A stretch of DNA of 36,438 nucleotides from JANMDU01 sp031375105 (GCA_031375105.1 JANMHJ010000079.1:1-36438), one strand, 5' to 3'; shown: positions 22,512 to 31,439, counted from the stretch's first letter. Numbers and translations: made by a program. The notes: generated from the sequence alone by a model not told the origin.

Positions 22512-24935
22512 TTAGTTTCTCACCGGCTTGCCCGTCGAAAGCATGCCCATGATGCGCTCTTGCGTCTTCGGATGCGTGAGCAAGCCGCAGAAGGCATCGC
22601 GCTCCAACTTCATCAAATACTCTTCGCTGACCAGCGTGCCAGCATCCACATCGCCGCCACAAAGCACGTTCGCAATCAGCGTGGCAATATGAAAATCATG
22701 TCCGCTGGCAAAACCGCCATCACGCATGTTCACAAGCTGACCCATGATCGTGGCTTTGCCTGAGCGGCCTGCCACAGGGAAAAGGCGTTTGGAAGGCGCG
22801 CGGTAGCCGCTGGCATGCATGGCTTTGGCTTCGTTGATAGCCACAAACAACAGCTCATCTTTGTTGGCCACAATCAGATCGCTCCAGAGCAAAAAGCCCA
22901 GCTTGCGCGATTCAATCGCACTCGTGCCCACTTTGGCAGTCGCAGCGCAGGTGAAGCCTTCGGTCAAGAAAGGCAGCAAATCTTTGCCAGTAGAAAACGC
23001 GGCGTTTTCCGCAGCGCGGCGTGCAATATAGGCGAGGCCACCCGCGCCCGGCACGAGACCGACGCCGACTTCCACCAAGCCGATATAGCTTTCCATCGCA
23101 GCCACACGCTTGGAAGAATAAACGGCCAATTCGCAGCCGCCACCCAGCGCCAGGCCGCGAATCGCAGAGACTACAGGCACGCGTGAGTAGCGAATCTTCA
23201 GCATCGTCTTTTGCAACTCATGCTCAGCTTCGTTTACCGCACTCACGCCCGACATCATGAACGCCGGCAACATGCCTTGCAAATCAGCGCCCGCGCTGAA
23301 GGGCTCATCGCCGCTCCAGATCACCACGCCAGAATAGTCTTTCTCAGCCAGGTCCACCGCCATGCTCAAGCCTTCGGCCACACCCATGCTGATCGCATGC
23401 ATCTTGGTCTTAAGGCTGGCGATGATGATTTCATCATCCAAAGTCCACAAACGAATATCGTCGTCTTCGTGCAGCGTTTTGCCTGCGGCGGCGAAGTTGG
23501 CTTGGCCTACGCCTTGTGCATGCCCACTGACCGTCTCAGGGAAATGCTGCCGCGCATACACTGGCAGTTGGCGCTTGGCTTCAAACTTCTTCGTCGCTGG
23601 ATTCCACGAACCTTCGGCTTGATGCACGCCACCTTTGTCAGCCACAGCGCCTTTGAACACCCACTCAGGCAGCGGCGCTTTGCACAGCGCTTTGCCAGCA
23701 TCAATGTCTTCTTGAATCATCTTGGCCACTTCGAGCCAGCCTGCTTCTTGCCAGAGTTCAAACGGCCCTTGGCTCATGCCAAAGCCCCAGCGCATGGCCA
23801 AATCCAAATCACGCGCTGTCTCGGCCACTTCTTGCAAATGAATCGCGGCGTAGTGAAAACCGTCGCGCATGATCGCCCAGAGAAACTGGCCCTGTGCGCC
23901 TTCGGCATTACGCAGCAACTTCAAGCGCTCACCTGCTGGTTTTTTCAGCATGCGGCCATACACCTCATCGGCCTTTTGGCCACCTGGCAGGTAGTCGCCC
24001 TTGCCTTCAGCGGCCTTCGCGTCAAAACGCAGAATGTCGCGACCGACTTTCTTGAAGAAACCGGCTTTGGCTTTTTGGCCCAAAGCGCCTGCGTCCATGA
24101 GTTGTTTCAAAACGGCCGGAGTGCCGAAGTTGCCGTAAAACGGATCGCGTTTTTCATCCAAATTGTCTTGTAGCGTTTTGATGACGTGATAAATCACATC
24201 GAGGCCCACCACATCCAGCGTTCGGAAGGTGCCCGAACTCGCACGGCCAAGTTTTTTGCCTGTGAGATCGTCCACCACATCATAGGTCAGGCCAAAATTT
24301 TCTGCCTGCTTCATCACGCCCAACAGCCCGGCGATGCCGATGCGATTAGCGATAAAGTTGGGCGTGTCTTTGGCACGTACCACGCCTTTACCCAACACGC
24401 TGGTGACAAAAGCCTCCAACTGATCGAGCACCACAGATTGCGTGGTCGGTGTGTTGATCAGCTCCACCAAATACATGTAGCGCGGTGGGTTGAAGAAGTG
24501 AATGCCGCAAAAGCGTGGCTTGATGCTTTCTGGCAAACCTTCGGAGAGCTTGGTGATACTCAAACCTGAAGTATTGGAAGCCACAATCGCGCCTTCGCTG
24601 ACGAAGGGTGCAATTTTTTTGTACAGATCCAGTTTCCAGTCCATGCGCTCGGCAATCGCCTCGATGATGAGGTCACAGCCGCGCAGGGTCTCAAGGTGCT
24701 CTTCGTAATTGGCCTGCTCGATCAGCACAGCATCTTCAGGCACACCCAGTGGCGAAGGCTTGAGTTTTTTCAGGCCTTCAACTGCTTTGGAGACGATACC
24801 GTTCTTCGCGCCTTCTTTGGCGGGCAGATCAAACAAAACTACAGGGACTCTCAGGTTGACCAGATGCGCAGCAATTTGCGCACCCATGACACCCGCGCCG
24901 AGTACAGCGACTTTAGAAACATTGAATCGAGACAT
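22512..24935 (-). CDS. Bifunctional 3-hydroxyacyl-CoA dehydrogenase / enoyl-CoA hydratase (HAD-first type)
   Basis: An 807-residue beta-oxidation enzyme. The NAD-binding dehydrogenase comes first: GAGVMG at 13-18, catalytic His146 in GIHFFNPPRYM, then the C-terminal dehydrogenase helices to about 440. The crotonase domain is at about 495-700. Its oxyanion loop is FSAGADLQGM (546-555), and both hydratase glutamates are present 20 residues apart, Glu602 (LGGGCE) and Glu622 (LVEVGVGLVPGAGG). The order is the reverse of E. coli FadB and like the FadN type. Both half-reactions look intact. The gap to the preceding DUF2147 gene is 27 bases. Confidence 0.93.
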   Translation of the reverse strand: MSRFNVSKVAVLGAGVMGAQIAAHLVNLRVPVVLFDLPAKEGAKNGIVSKAVEGLKKLKPSPLGVPEDAVLIEQANYEEHLETLRGCDLIIEAIAERMDWKLDLYKKIAPFVSEGAIVASNTSGLSITKLSEGLPESIKPRFCGIHFFNPPRYMYLVELINTPTTQSVVLDQLEAFVTSVLGKGVVRAKDTPNFIANRIGIAGLLGVMKQAENFGLTYDVVDDLTGKKLGRASSGTFRTLDVVGLDVIYHVIKTLQDNLDEKRDPFYGNFGTPAVLKQLMDAGALGQKAKAGFFKKVGRDILRFDAKAAEGKGDYLPGGQKADEVYGRMLKKPAGERLKLLRNAEGAQGQFLWAIMRDGFHYAAIHLQEVAETARDLDLAMRWGFGMSQGPFELWQEAGWLEVAKMIQEDIDAGKALCKAPLPEWVFKGAVADKGGVHQAEGSWNPATKKFEAKRQLPVYARQHFPETVSGHAQGVGQANFAAAGKTLHEDDDIRLWTLDDEIIIASLKTKMHAISMGVAEGLSMAVDLAEKDYSGVVIWSGDEPFSAGADLQGMLPAFMMSGVSAVNEAEHELQKTMLKIRYSRVPVVSAIRGLALGGGCELAVYSSKRVAAMESYIGLVEVGVGLVPGAGGLAYIARRAAENAAFSTGKDLLPFLTEGFTCAATAKVGTSAIESRKLGFLLWSDLIVANKDELLFVAINEAKAMHASGYRAPSKRLFPVAGRSGKATIMGQLVNMRDGGFASGHDFHIATLIANVLCGGDVDAGTLVSEEYLMKLERDAFCGLLTHPKTQERIMGMLSTGKPVRN

Positions 24936-24962
24936 TCGTGACTTTCTTGTGAGGGGCGTGGT

Positions 24963-25400
24963 TTATTGCACACGCACCCAAGTTTGGGTTCGGCCAAACG
25001 GGCCAATGCTGCCGCGCACGGCCAGCCTCTTACCGCCATCTTCGGGGGTCATCTTCAGCGTGTATTCTTTGCCGTTTTCAGGGTCTAGAATCTTGCCGCC
25101 GCTCCAGACTTCAGCCCCGTCTTCCTTTTTCGCGCCACGAAGTATTTCTAGACCAAGAATGGGCTGGCCTTTGCGCGCATCTTTGCATTCATCGCATTTG
25201 TCATCTGCCTTGGCTTCTTTGGTCAAACGCTTGGTAATCTTGCCGCTCAGAATGCCACCAGCATCGGTGATGGTGATTTCAGCTTTGGCCTCTTTGGTTT
25301 TGTCATCAATGCTGTTCCACTTGCCCACAGGCGTGTTCTGCGCCATTGCAGCGCCGGCCATGGCCAAAAATGCAAAGCCAGCAAAAAAACGATTCATCAT
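24963..25400 (-). CDS. DUF2147 family exported protein
   Basis: A 145-residue protein. Residues 1-20 form a signal peptide ending AMA before QNTPVG. The mature part has the DUF2147 pattern, starting VGKWNSIDDKTKEAKAEITI, with LSGKITKRL, a CDEC pair and the end LAVRGSIGPFGRTQTWVRV. An open frame extends to 25445, but the ATG at 25400 with GGAG six bases upstream begins a proper signal peptide. It is placed between acyl-CoA dehydrogenase and the FadB-like gene, which suggests a link between lipid use and the periplasm. The function of the family is unknown. Confidence 0.88.
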   Translation of the reverse strand: MMNRFFAGFAFLAMAGAAMAQNTPVGKWNSIDDKTKEAKAEITITDAGGILSGKITKRLTKEAKADDKCDECKDARKGQPILGLEILRGAKKEDGAEVWSGGKILDPENGKEYTLKMTPEDGGKRLAVRGSIGPFGRTQTWVRVQ

Positions 25401-25437
25401 GTCGATCTCCAAATTGAGTGGGTTGAAATTGAGCACT

Positions 25438-27234
25438 TTAGGCAAACACAGCCTCTGTGTCTAATAGGGATTTCGAGCCTGCACGCACGGTTTTGAGCAG
25501 CGTAGCCGTCTCAGGGAAGAGGCGAGCGAAGTAAAAGCGTGCCGTTTGCAGCTTGGCTTGATAGAACGGATCGGTATTGCCTGCAGCGATTTCCTTCAAG
25601 GCCACTTGCGCCATGCGTGCCCAGAAGTAGCCAAACACGAGGTGGCCACAAATACGCAAATAGTCCACAGCTGCAGCGCCCACTTCATCAGGGTTCTGGA
25701 AGCCCTTGAAGCCAATCTCCTGGGTGAGCTTGGTCATTTGGTCACCCAAAATCGCAATGGGCGTGATGAATTCCGCCATCTTCTCGTTCACGCCTTCCTC
25801 GGCCACCAGCTTGCCCACGAGCTTGCCGAATTTGGTAAGCGTTGCGCCATTGTTGCCGAGCACTTTACGACCCAACAAATCTAGCGACTGAATCGTGTTG
25901 GTGCCTTCATAGATCATATTGATGCGGTTATCCCGCACATACTGTTCCATACCCCACTCTTTGATGAAGCCATGGCCACCGAAAACCTGCATGCAAGCGT
26001 TCGTTGCGATATGGCCGTTGTCGGTGATGAAGGCTTTTACGATGGGCGTGAGCAAGGAAAGCATCTCGCCGCTGTCTTTGCGCACTTTTTCATCAGGATG
26101 GTTGTGTTCTTTGTCGAGCAAGACCGAGCAGTAAATGGCCAAAGCACGGCCACCTTCTGCATAGGCCTTGGCTGTCAGCAGCATTTTGCGCACATCGGGG
26201 TGCACAATGATTGGATCTGCGGGCTTGTCTTTGGCTTTGGGGCCAGAGAGGCTGCGCATTTGAATACGATCTTTGGCATAAACCAATGCGTTTTGATACG
26301 CCGCTTCGGTCAGGCCGAGCGATTGGTTGCCCACGCCCAGACGCGCTGCATTCATCATCACAAACATGCCTTGCATGCCTTTGTTGGGCTGGCCGACCAT
26401 GGTGCCAATCGCGCCATCGAGCACCATTTGGCAGGTGGAGTTGCCATGGATGCCCATTTTGTGCTCTAGGCCGCCGCAGTAGATGCCATTGCGCGCACCG
26501 ACACTACCGTCCTTGTTGACCAAGAATTTAGGCACGATAAACAAGCTCACGCCTTTGATTCCGGGAGGCGCATCGGTCAAGCGAGCGAGCACGAGGTGCA
26601 CGATGTTGCCCGCCATATCATGCTCACCAGCGCTGATGAAGATTTTGTTGCCAGTGATCTTGTATGTGCCGTCCGGCAATGCTTCGGCCTTGGTGCGCAT
26701 CAGGCCCAGATCGGTGCCGCAATGGGGCTCGGTCAGGCACATGGTGCCCGTCCACTCGCCGCTGGTCATTTTGTGCAGATAGGTTTGTTTTTGCTCTTCG
26801 GTGCCGTGCGCGTGCAACGCGGCATGTGCGCCATGCGTGAGGCCGGGGTACATCGTCCAAGCTTGGTTGGCGCTGTTGAGCATTTCATAAAAGCACTGGT
26901 TCACCACCAAAGGCAGGCCTTGACCCCCAAACGCGGGATCGCAAGCCAGCGCTGGCCAGCCACCTTCGACATATTTGGCGTAAGCCTCTTTGAAACCTTT
27001 CGGTGTCGTGACCTCATGCGTCGTGATATCGAGCTTGCAGCCCTCTTCATCACCGCTGATATTGAGCGGGAAAGCCACTTCAGCCGCAAATTTGCCACCT
27101 TCTTCGAGCACGGCATTGATCGTGTCGATATCGGCATCGGCGTATTTAGGAATGGCTTTGAAGTCCTCGCTCACATGGAGCACTTCGTTCATCACAAACT
27201 GCATATCGCGCAGTGGGGGGGTATAGGTAGGCAT
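25438..27234 (-). CDS. Acyl-CoA dehydrogenase (long, about 600-residue type)
   Basis: A 598-residue FAD enzyme for the first step of beta-oxidation. The FAD and substrate loops are TMCLTEPHCGTDLGLMRTKA (164-183) and ITGNKIFISAGEHD (193-206). The catalytic base is Glu443 in MIYEGTNTIQ, and an extra C-terminal helical domain of about 130 residues follows. This long class (DmdC/AcdX-like) acts on fatty or aryl-acyl-CoAs with an electron-transfer flavoprotein. It starts 28 bases after the TetR gene and is the first enzyme of the cluster. Confidence 0.93.
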   Translation of the reverse strand: MPTYTPPLRDMQFVMNEVLHVSEDFKAIPKYADADIDTINAVLEEGGKFAAEVAFPLNISGDEEGCKLDITTHEVTTPKGFKEAYAKYVEGGWPALACDPAFGGQGLPLVVNQCFYEMLNSANQAWTMYPGLTHGAHAALHAHGTEEQKQTYLHKMTSGEWTGTMCLTEPHCGTDLGLMRTKAEALPDGTYKITGNKIFISAGEHDMAGNIVHLVLARLTDAPPGIKGVSLFIVPKFLVNKDGSVGARNGIYCGGLEHKMGIHGNSTCQMVLDGAIGTMVGQPNKGMQGMFVMMNAARLGVGNQSLGLTEAAYQNALVYAKDRIQMRSLSGPKAKDKPADPIIVHPDVRKMLLTAKAYAEGGRALAIYCSVLLDKEHNHPDEKVRKDSGEMLSLLTPIVKAFITDNGHIATNACMQVFGGHGFIKEWGMEQYVRDNRINMIYEGTNTIQSLDLLGRKVLGNNGATLTKFGKLVGKLVAEEGVNEKMAEFITPIAILGDQMTKLTQEIGFKGFQNPDEVGAAAVDYLRICGHLVFGYFWARMAQVALKEIAAGNTDPFYQAKLQTARFYFARLFPETATLLKTVRAGSKSLLDTEAVFA

Positions 27235-27262
27235 GATGGTTTCCCTTCAATGAAACAGATGG

Positions 27263-27979
27263 TTAAATGATGGCTGCTAATTTTTTAGTAGCACGTTGCG
27301 CAGGTTTCTTAACGGCTAGAGCCAGATTTGGCTCTGAAAACTCTTCGGAATAACGTTGCAAAATCCCGCCAAAGCCTTTCAAGGCTCGCTCGATTGAGCC
27401 GGGGGTTTTGAGGAAACGGGCTTCGTAATGCAAGGCTAGAATCAGGCCGTGAATTTCAAACAAAATTTGACTGGGATCAGCATGCTCATTCAGCTGACCC
27501 AACTCTTGCGCCTGGCGCACAGCGCGATCCATCGCAGCCAACCAGGTTTTCACAGAGGACGCAATCGCATCGCGCACCGGACCTGGGCGATCATCAAACT
27601 CCACCGCACCACTGATGTAAATGCAGCCAGAGTCAATCTCTACCGAAGTGCGCTTCATCCAGTTGGCAAACAAAGCATTCAGGCGCGGCAAACCACGCTT
27701 GCTTTCCAGCGCAGGGAAAAACACCTCATGCTCAAAGCGCGCGTGATACTCGCGCACCACAGAAATCTGCAGCTCTTCGCGTGAGCCAAAATGCGCAAAC
27801 ACGCCCGATTTGCTCATCTGCGTGACTTCTGCCAACGCGCCAATCGACAAGCCTTCCAAGCCAATTTGCGTTGCCAAGCCCAAGGCCGCATCGACGATGG
27901 CAGCTTTGGTTTTTACACCCTTGAGCTGGCCTTTGCTGGTGACGGGCTCAAGATTTTTGAGGGCTGGGTTGCGGGACAT
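27263..27979 (-). CDS. TetR-family regulator heading the beta-oxidation cluster
   Basis: A 238-residue regulator. The helix-turn-helix lies at about 24-70 (GLEGLSIGALAEVTQMSKSG, VFAHFGSREEL), followed by a helical TetR_C ligand domain. The last about 25 residues, including AVKKPAQRATKKLAAII, are encoded by a copy of the dispersed repeat (27273-27340). A perfect palindrome 25 bases upstream of the start is the likely autoregulatory operator. By position it should repress the beta-oxidation genes and be released by an acyl-CoA, as known for TetR fatty-acid regulators of betaproteobacteria such as FadP. Orthology to FadP is not proven. Confidence 0.9.
   Translation of the reverse strand: MSRNPALKNLEPVTSKGQLKGVKTKAAIVDAALGLATQIGLEGLSIGALAEVTQMSKSGVFAHFGSREELQISVVREYHARFEHEVFFPALESKRGLPRLNALFANWMKRTSVEIDSGCIYISGAVEFDDRPGPVRDAIASSVKTWLAAMDRAVRQAQELGQLNEHADPSQILFEIHGLILALHYEARFLKTPGSIERALKGFGGILQRYSEEFSEPNLALAVKKPAQRATKKLAAII
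27273..27340 (+). repeat. Dispersed AT-rich repeat, copy 6, overlapping a coding end
   Basis: It reads GCTGCTAATTTTTTAGTAGC, then GTTGCGCAGGTTTCTTAACGG, then CTAGAGCC and TTTGGCTCTGAAAA. The same modules are in copies 2, 3 and 5. All of it lies inside the 3' end of the TetR gene on the other strand, just short of the stop codon. Confidence 0.72.
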
Positions 27980-28003
27980 GGCGGAAAGGAATCATTAAAA
28001 AAA

Positions 28004-28017
28004 AGAACGACCGTTCT
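28004..28017. promoter_or_regulatory. Palindromic operator of the beta-oxidation TetR gene
   Basis: AGAACG-AC-CGTTCT is a perfect palindrome (6-base arms) in an AT-rich stretch, 25 bases upstream of the TetR start codon. Size and symmetry are typical for TetR repressors, and the place fits a site overlapping the promoter of the regulator and the following operon. Confidence 0.62.
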
Positions 28018-28113
28018 ATTTTGCAGTAATTTTCGATTCCCTGCACGCCAAAAGGCCGTTTAGAGGCAGAAGACTAGGCCTTCTAGATGAAAACCCTAGA
28101 CGTCATATTTTTG

Positions 28114-28938
28114 TCAAAAATCATAGGTCACGCTGATCGGCGCATGGTCTGAAAATTTTTCTAGTTTATAAATCTCTACCTCGCGCGCCGCAGCTGCAAT
28201 TGCGGGCGTGGCCAGATGATAGTCCAACCGCCAGCCAACATTCTTGGCATAGGCTTGGCCGCGTTGACTCCACCAAGTGTAGCAATCGTCGGTCGTATCA
28301 GGATGCAATTGGCGATAGACATCGATCAGACCGCCACCTGTTTTGCTCATATCGAGCAATTTCGTCATCCAAGCGCGTTCCTCGGGTAAGAAACCGCTGT
28401 TTTTCTGGTTTGACTTCCAATTCTTCAGATCTTTCTCGGTGTGGGCGATGTTCACATCACCGCAAAGCACAAATTCACGTTTTTGTCGCAGCGCCACGAG
28501 ATGCGGAAACATTACCTCCAGAAAGCGGAATTTTGCCTCTTGGCGCTCTGGCCCCGATGAGCCGCTGGGGAAATAGCTGCTGATCACAGAAAACTTTCGT
28601 GCAGGCGTGTCAAAGCGCAACTCTACGTAGCGCCCTTCTCGATTGAATTCACCTTCGCCAACCGCCGTGGTGTGATCAAAACCAATGATCACGTCGCTAG
28701 GCACATGTATGGTGTAAACGCCCACGCCGCTGTAGCCCTTTTTCTCGGCAAATTGGAAATGGCATTTCATATTACCCATGTGCGCCAAATCACCCAAATC
28801 ACCCACCTGCGCCTTGACCTCTTGGACACACATACAATCAGGAGCAGTTTTCTCTACCCAGTTTGCCACGCCCTTGGCGGCCGCCGAACGAATGCCATTG
28901 AAGTTCAGGCTGGTGATGCGAAACAAGTTTTTTTTCAT
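28114..28938 (-). CDS. xth: Exodeoxyribonuclease III / AP endonuclease
   Basis: A 274-residue protein of the EEP nuclease family, ExoIII type, which cleaves abasic DNA sites in base excision repair. Metal and catalytic residues are visible: Asn12/Asn14 region (SLNFNGIRSA), Glu40 (CVQE), Asp161 and Asn163 (GDVNIAH), the RLDYHLAT loop, and Asp264-His265 (SDHAP). The length is normal. The start at 28938 is only 21-24 bases from the divergent pyrE start, so the promoters of the two genes must overlap the other gene's coding region. No terminator was identified after it. Confidence 0.94.
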   Translation of the reverse strand: MKKNLFRITSLNFNGIRSAAAKGVANWVEKTAPDCMCVQEVKAQVGDLGDLAHMGNMKCHFQFAEKKGYSGVGVYTIHVPSDVIIGFDHTTAVGEGEFNREGRYVELRFDTPARKFSVISSYFPSGSSGPERQEAKFRFLEVMFPHLVALRQKREFVLCGDVNIAHTEKDLKNWKSNQKNSGFLPEERAWMTKLLDMSKTGGGLIDVYRQLHPDTTDDCYTWWSQRGQAYAKNVGWRLDYHLATPAIAAAAREVEIYKLEKFSDHAPISVTYDF

Positions 28939-28962
28939 GGGGCACTCGCCGTAAATGTGATG

Positions 28963-29649
28963 ATGAGCAAAGATACGCTAGCTGTCGATTTTGTGCGATT
29001 TTCCGTGGAATCGGGCGTTTTGCGTTTTGGCGAGTTCAAAACCAAAGCCGGGCGTTTAAGCCCGTACTTCTTCAACGCAGGTTTGTTTGACGATGGTGAC
29101 AAACTACTGCGACTTGCCAACTACTATGCCAAAAGCATTGTGCAAAGTGGCATTGCGTTTGACATGCTGTTTGGCCCAGCCTACAAGGGCATTCCGTTGG
29201 TCGCAGCCGTGAGCATGGAGCTGGCACGACTAGGCCACAATTACCCTTTTGCGTACAACCGCAAAGAAGCCAAAGACCATGGCGAAGGCGGCTTACTGGT
29301 CGGTGCGCCCATGAAGGGGCGTGTGCTGATCATTGACGACGTGATGAGCGCAGGCACAGCCGCACGCGAATCCATCACCCTTATCCAACAAGCCGGTGCC
29401 ACGCCTTGCGCTGTGGCTATTGCGCTGGATCGGCAGGAAAAGGCCACAGAAATCACACCCGAAGGCCTGCGTGATGTCAACCACAGCGCCGTGCAATACG
29501 TCAGAGATGTACTCGGTCTTCAGGTTTGTGCCATTGCAGAATTAGCCACTTTGCTTCAATATCTAGATGAGAATGTGGCAACAGACACGGCAGCGCCGGC
29601 CTACAGACAGGCTGTATTGGCTTACAGGCAGCGCTACGGCGTGGCTTGA
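28963..29649 (+). CDS. pyrE: Orotate phosphoribosyltransferase
   Basis: A 228-residue enzyme converting orotate and PRPP to OMP in pyrimidine synthesis. The PRPP loop VLIIDDVMSAGTA is at 121-133. The N-terminal FKTKAGRLSPYFFNAG (26-40) and the flexible loop RKEAKDHGEGG (100-110) are canonical. Two adjacent ATG codons (28960, 28963) are possible starts; 28963 is used because the conserved protein begins MSKDTLAVDF. The open frame runs further upstream through the xth gene but is not coding there. Only a weak ribosome binding site is visible. Confidence 0.94.
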   Translation: MSKDTLAVDFVRFSVESGVLRFGEFKTKAGRLSPYFFNAGLFDDGDKLLRLANYYAKSIVQSGIAFDMLFGPAYKGIPLVAAVSMELARLGHNYPFAYNRKEAKDHGEGGLLVGAPMKGRVLIIDDVMSAGTAARESITLIQQAGATPCAVAIALDRQEKATEITPEGLRDVNHSAVQYVRDVLGLQVCAIAELATLLQYLDENVATDTAAPAYRQAVLAYRQRYGVA

Positions 29650-29694
29650 TGAGCAAGCAAATCATTTCGCAAAGAATTCAAGAGATTTATCAGC

Positions 29695-30378
29695 ATGAAA
29701 ATGATCCAAATCGGTCAATATGCGGCCTTCAGCTTGTGGGTTGGGTTGTTTGCACCTATCGCAACTGCGCAGATTTTTAGCTGCACCGATGCCACGGGCC
29801 GAAAGATCACGTCTGACCGCCCCATTGCTGAGTGCCTGAACAAAGATCAAAAAGAGCTCAACCCCAGTGGCACTATCAAGCGCGTGGTCAAACCTGTGAT
29901 GACGGCAGACGAGCAACGCGCCGCCGATCAAAAAGCAAAAGAAGAGATGGAAGATAAAGCTCGCCAAGAAGAAGAGCGGCGCAAGAATCGCGCTCTGCTC
30001 TCACGCTATCCCAACAAAGCGGCTCATGACAAAGAGCGCAGTGAGGCGCTTTCGCAAGTGGATGAGGTGATCAAGGCGGCACAAAAGCGCATCGGTGAAT
30101 TGTCAGAACAACGCAAGAAGATCAATGAGGAGCTGGAGTTTTACAAAAAAGATCCAAGTAAGCTGCCGCCCGCATTAAAACGTCAGTTGGAAGACAACGA
30201 GCGCAGCGTGGTGGTGCAACGGCGCTTCATTGGCGATCAAGATGATGAAAAAAGGCGCGCCAATGCTCGCTTTGATGAAGAGTTGGATCGCCTGCGCAAA
30301 CTCTGGACGCAAGCTGCTTTGCCCAGCTCTGACGCGACACCAGGCGCTTCGTCAGCGGCAGCGCCTGTCAAGAAATAA
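29695..30378 (+). CDS. DUF4124 domain protein with coiled coil
   Basis: A 227-residue exported protein. Residues 1-25 form a signal peptide (ending ATAQ). The DUF4124 domain follows, with IFSCTDATGRKITSDRPIAE at 27-46. The central part (about 70-200) is strongly charged, rich in Glu, Lys, Arg and Gln, and looks like a coiled coil. The tail is rich in Ala, Ser and Pro. It is common in betaproteobacteria next to pyrE, but no function is known. It starts 45 bases after pyrE and may share its transcript. Confidence 0.85.
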   Translation: MKMIQIGQYAAFSLWVGLFAPIATAQIFSCTDATGRKITSDRPIAECLNKDQKELNPSGTIKRVVKPVMTADEQRAADQKAKEEMEDKARQEEERRKNRALLSRYPNKAAHDKERSEALSQVDEVIKAAQKRIGELSEQRKKINEELEFYKKDPSKLPPALKRQLEDNERSVVVQRRFIGDQDDEKRRANARFDEELDRLRKLWTQAALPSSDATPGASSAAAPVKK

Positions 30379-30392
30379 TCAGGCCAAGCGAT

Positions 30393-31439
30393 TTAAGCCG
30401 CTTCGCGGTAGAAAAACTCACGTTGTAAGCTGCGCCGTTGTACGCCCTGTACTGCCGCTTGAATCGCGCCAATATGCTCAGGCGTGGTGCCGCAGCAACC
30501 GCCCACGATATTGACCAAGCCCTCTTTGGCAAACTCTTGCAGCAAACGCGAGGTCACATCCGGCGTTTCGTCAAATCCGGTGTCGCTCATCGGGTTGGGC
30601 AGGCCCGCATTTGGGTAACAGCTGATGAATGTGTCAGGCGCGGCTTTGGCCAACTCTTGGATGTAGGGACGCATCAAGGCGGCGCCTAATGCACAGTTCA
30701 GCCCCACAGCCAAGGGCTGCGCATGGCGTACACTGTGCCAAAAAGCTGTAACGGTTTGACCGCTCAGGATGCGGCCGGAGGCATCTGTGACTGTGCCGCT
30801 GATGATGAGTGGCAATCGCTCGCCAGAGTTTTCAAAGAATTCGTCAATGGCAAACAAAGCGGCTTTGGCGTTCAAGGTGTCAAAAATCGTCTCGACCAAG
30901 AGCAGATCTGAACCGCCTTCCACCAAGGCTTCCACCTGCTCGTAATACGCCGCACGCAGCTCTTCAAACGTCACGTTGCGAGCACCCGGGTCGTTCACAT
31001 CCGGGCTGATACTTGCCGTTTTTGGCGTGGGGCCGAGTGCGCCAGCCACGAAGCGCGGTTTGTCTGGCGTGGAGAATTTATCGCAGGCGGCGCGAGCGAT
31101 TTTTGCGGATTGCACATTCATCTCACGTGCCAGATGCGCCATTTTGTAGTCTTCTTGCGCTATGGTGGTCGCGCCAAAGGTGTTGGTCTCGATCAAATCG
31201 CAACCGGCGGCCAGATAGCCTTCATGAATATCGCCGATCACATCGGGGCGAGTTAGGCTGAGCAGCTCGTTGTTGCCTTTCACATCTTTGGGGAAATCTG
31301 CAAATCGCTCGCCTCGGTATTGCACCTCATTCAATTTGAAGCGCTGAATCATCGTTCCCATGGCACCATCCAGAATGGCGATACGATTTTCAAGAATGGC
31401 GGGCAGCAGCTTAGCGCGAGTGTAGGAAAGATTTCTCAT
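30393..31439 (-). CDS. Homocysteine S-methyltransferase domain protein (MetH N-terminal part as a separate gene)
   Basis: A 348-residue single-domain protein matching the first domain of cobalamin-dependent methionine synthase. DGAMGTMIQ is at 24-32, and the three zinc-binding cysteines are Cys249 (GLNCALG), Cys315 and Cys316 (GGCCGTTP). It binds homocysteine through zinc. The pterin, cobalamin and reactivation domains are absent. In many Burkholderiales MetH is split in two genes, usually adjacent, but here the neighbours on both sides are unrelated. The partner must be elsewhere, or this protein uses another methyl donor. A hairpin sits in its leader. Confidence 0.9.
   Translation of the reverse strand: MRNLSYTRAKLLPAILENRIAILDGAMGTMIQRFKLNEVQYRGERFADFPKDVKGNNELLSLTRPDVIGDIHEGYLAAGCDLIETNTFGATTIAQEDYKMAHLAREMNVQSAKIARAACDKFSTPDKPRFVAGALGPTPKTASISPDVNDPGARNVTFEELRAAYYEQVEALVEGGSDLLLVETIFDTLNAKAALFAIDEFFENSGERLPLIISGTVTDASGRILSGQTVTAFWHSVRHAQPLAVGLNCALGAALMRPYIQELAKAAPDTFISCYPNAGLPNPMSDTGFDETPDVTSRLLQEFAKEGLVNIVGGCCGTTPEHIGAIQAAVQGVQRRSLQREFFYREAA

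Noticed and set aside
23211..24173. 320-residue plus-strand frame
   Set aside because: Antisense shadow of the FadB-like gene, with no ribosome binding site and no family.
28672..28962. N-terminal extension of pyrE
   Set aside because: The open frame is antisense to xth. The conserved OPRTase begins at MSKDTLAVDF.
30393..31439. Homocysteine methyltransferase as a truncated metH pseudogene
   Set aside because: The domain is complete with all three zinc cysteines and a proper stop, and separate genes for this domain are known in the order.
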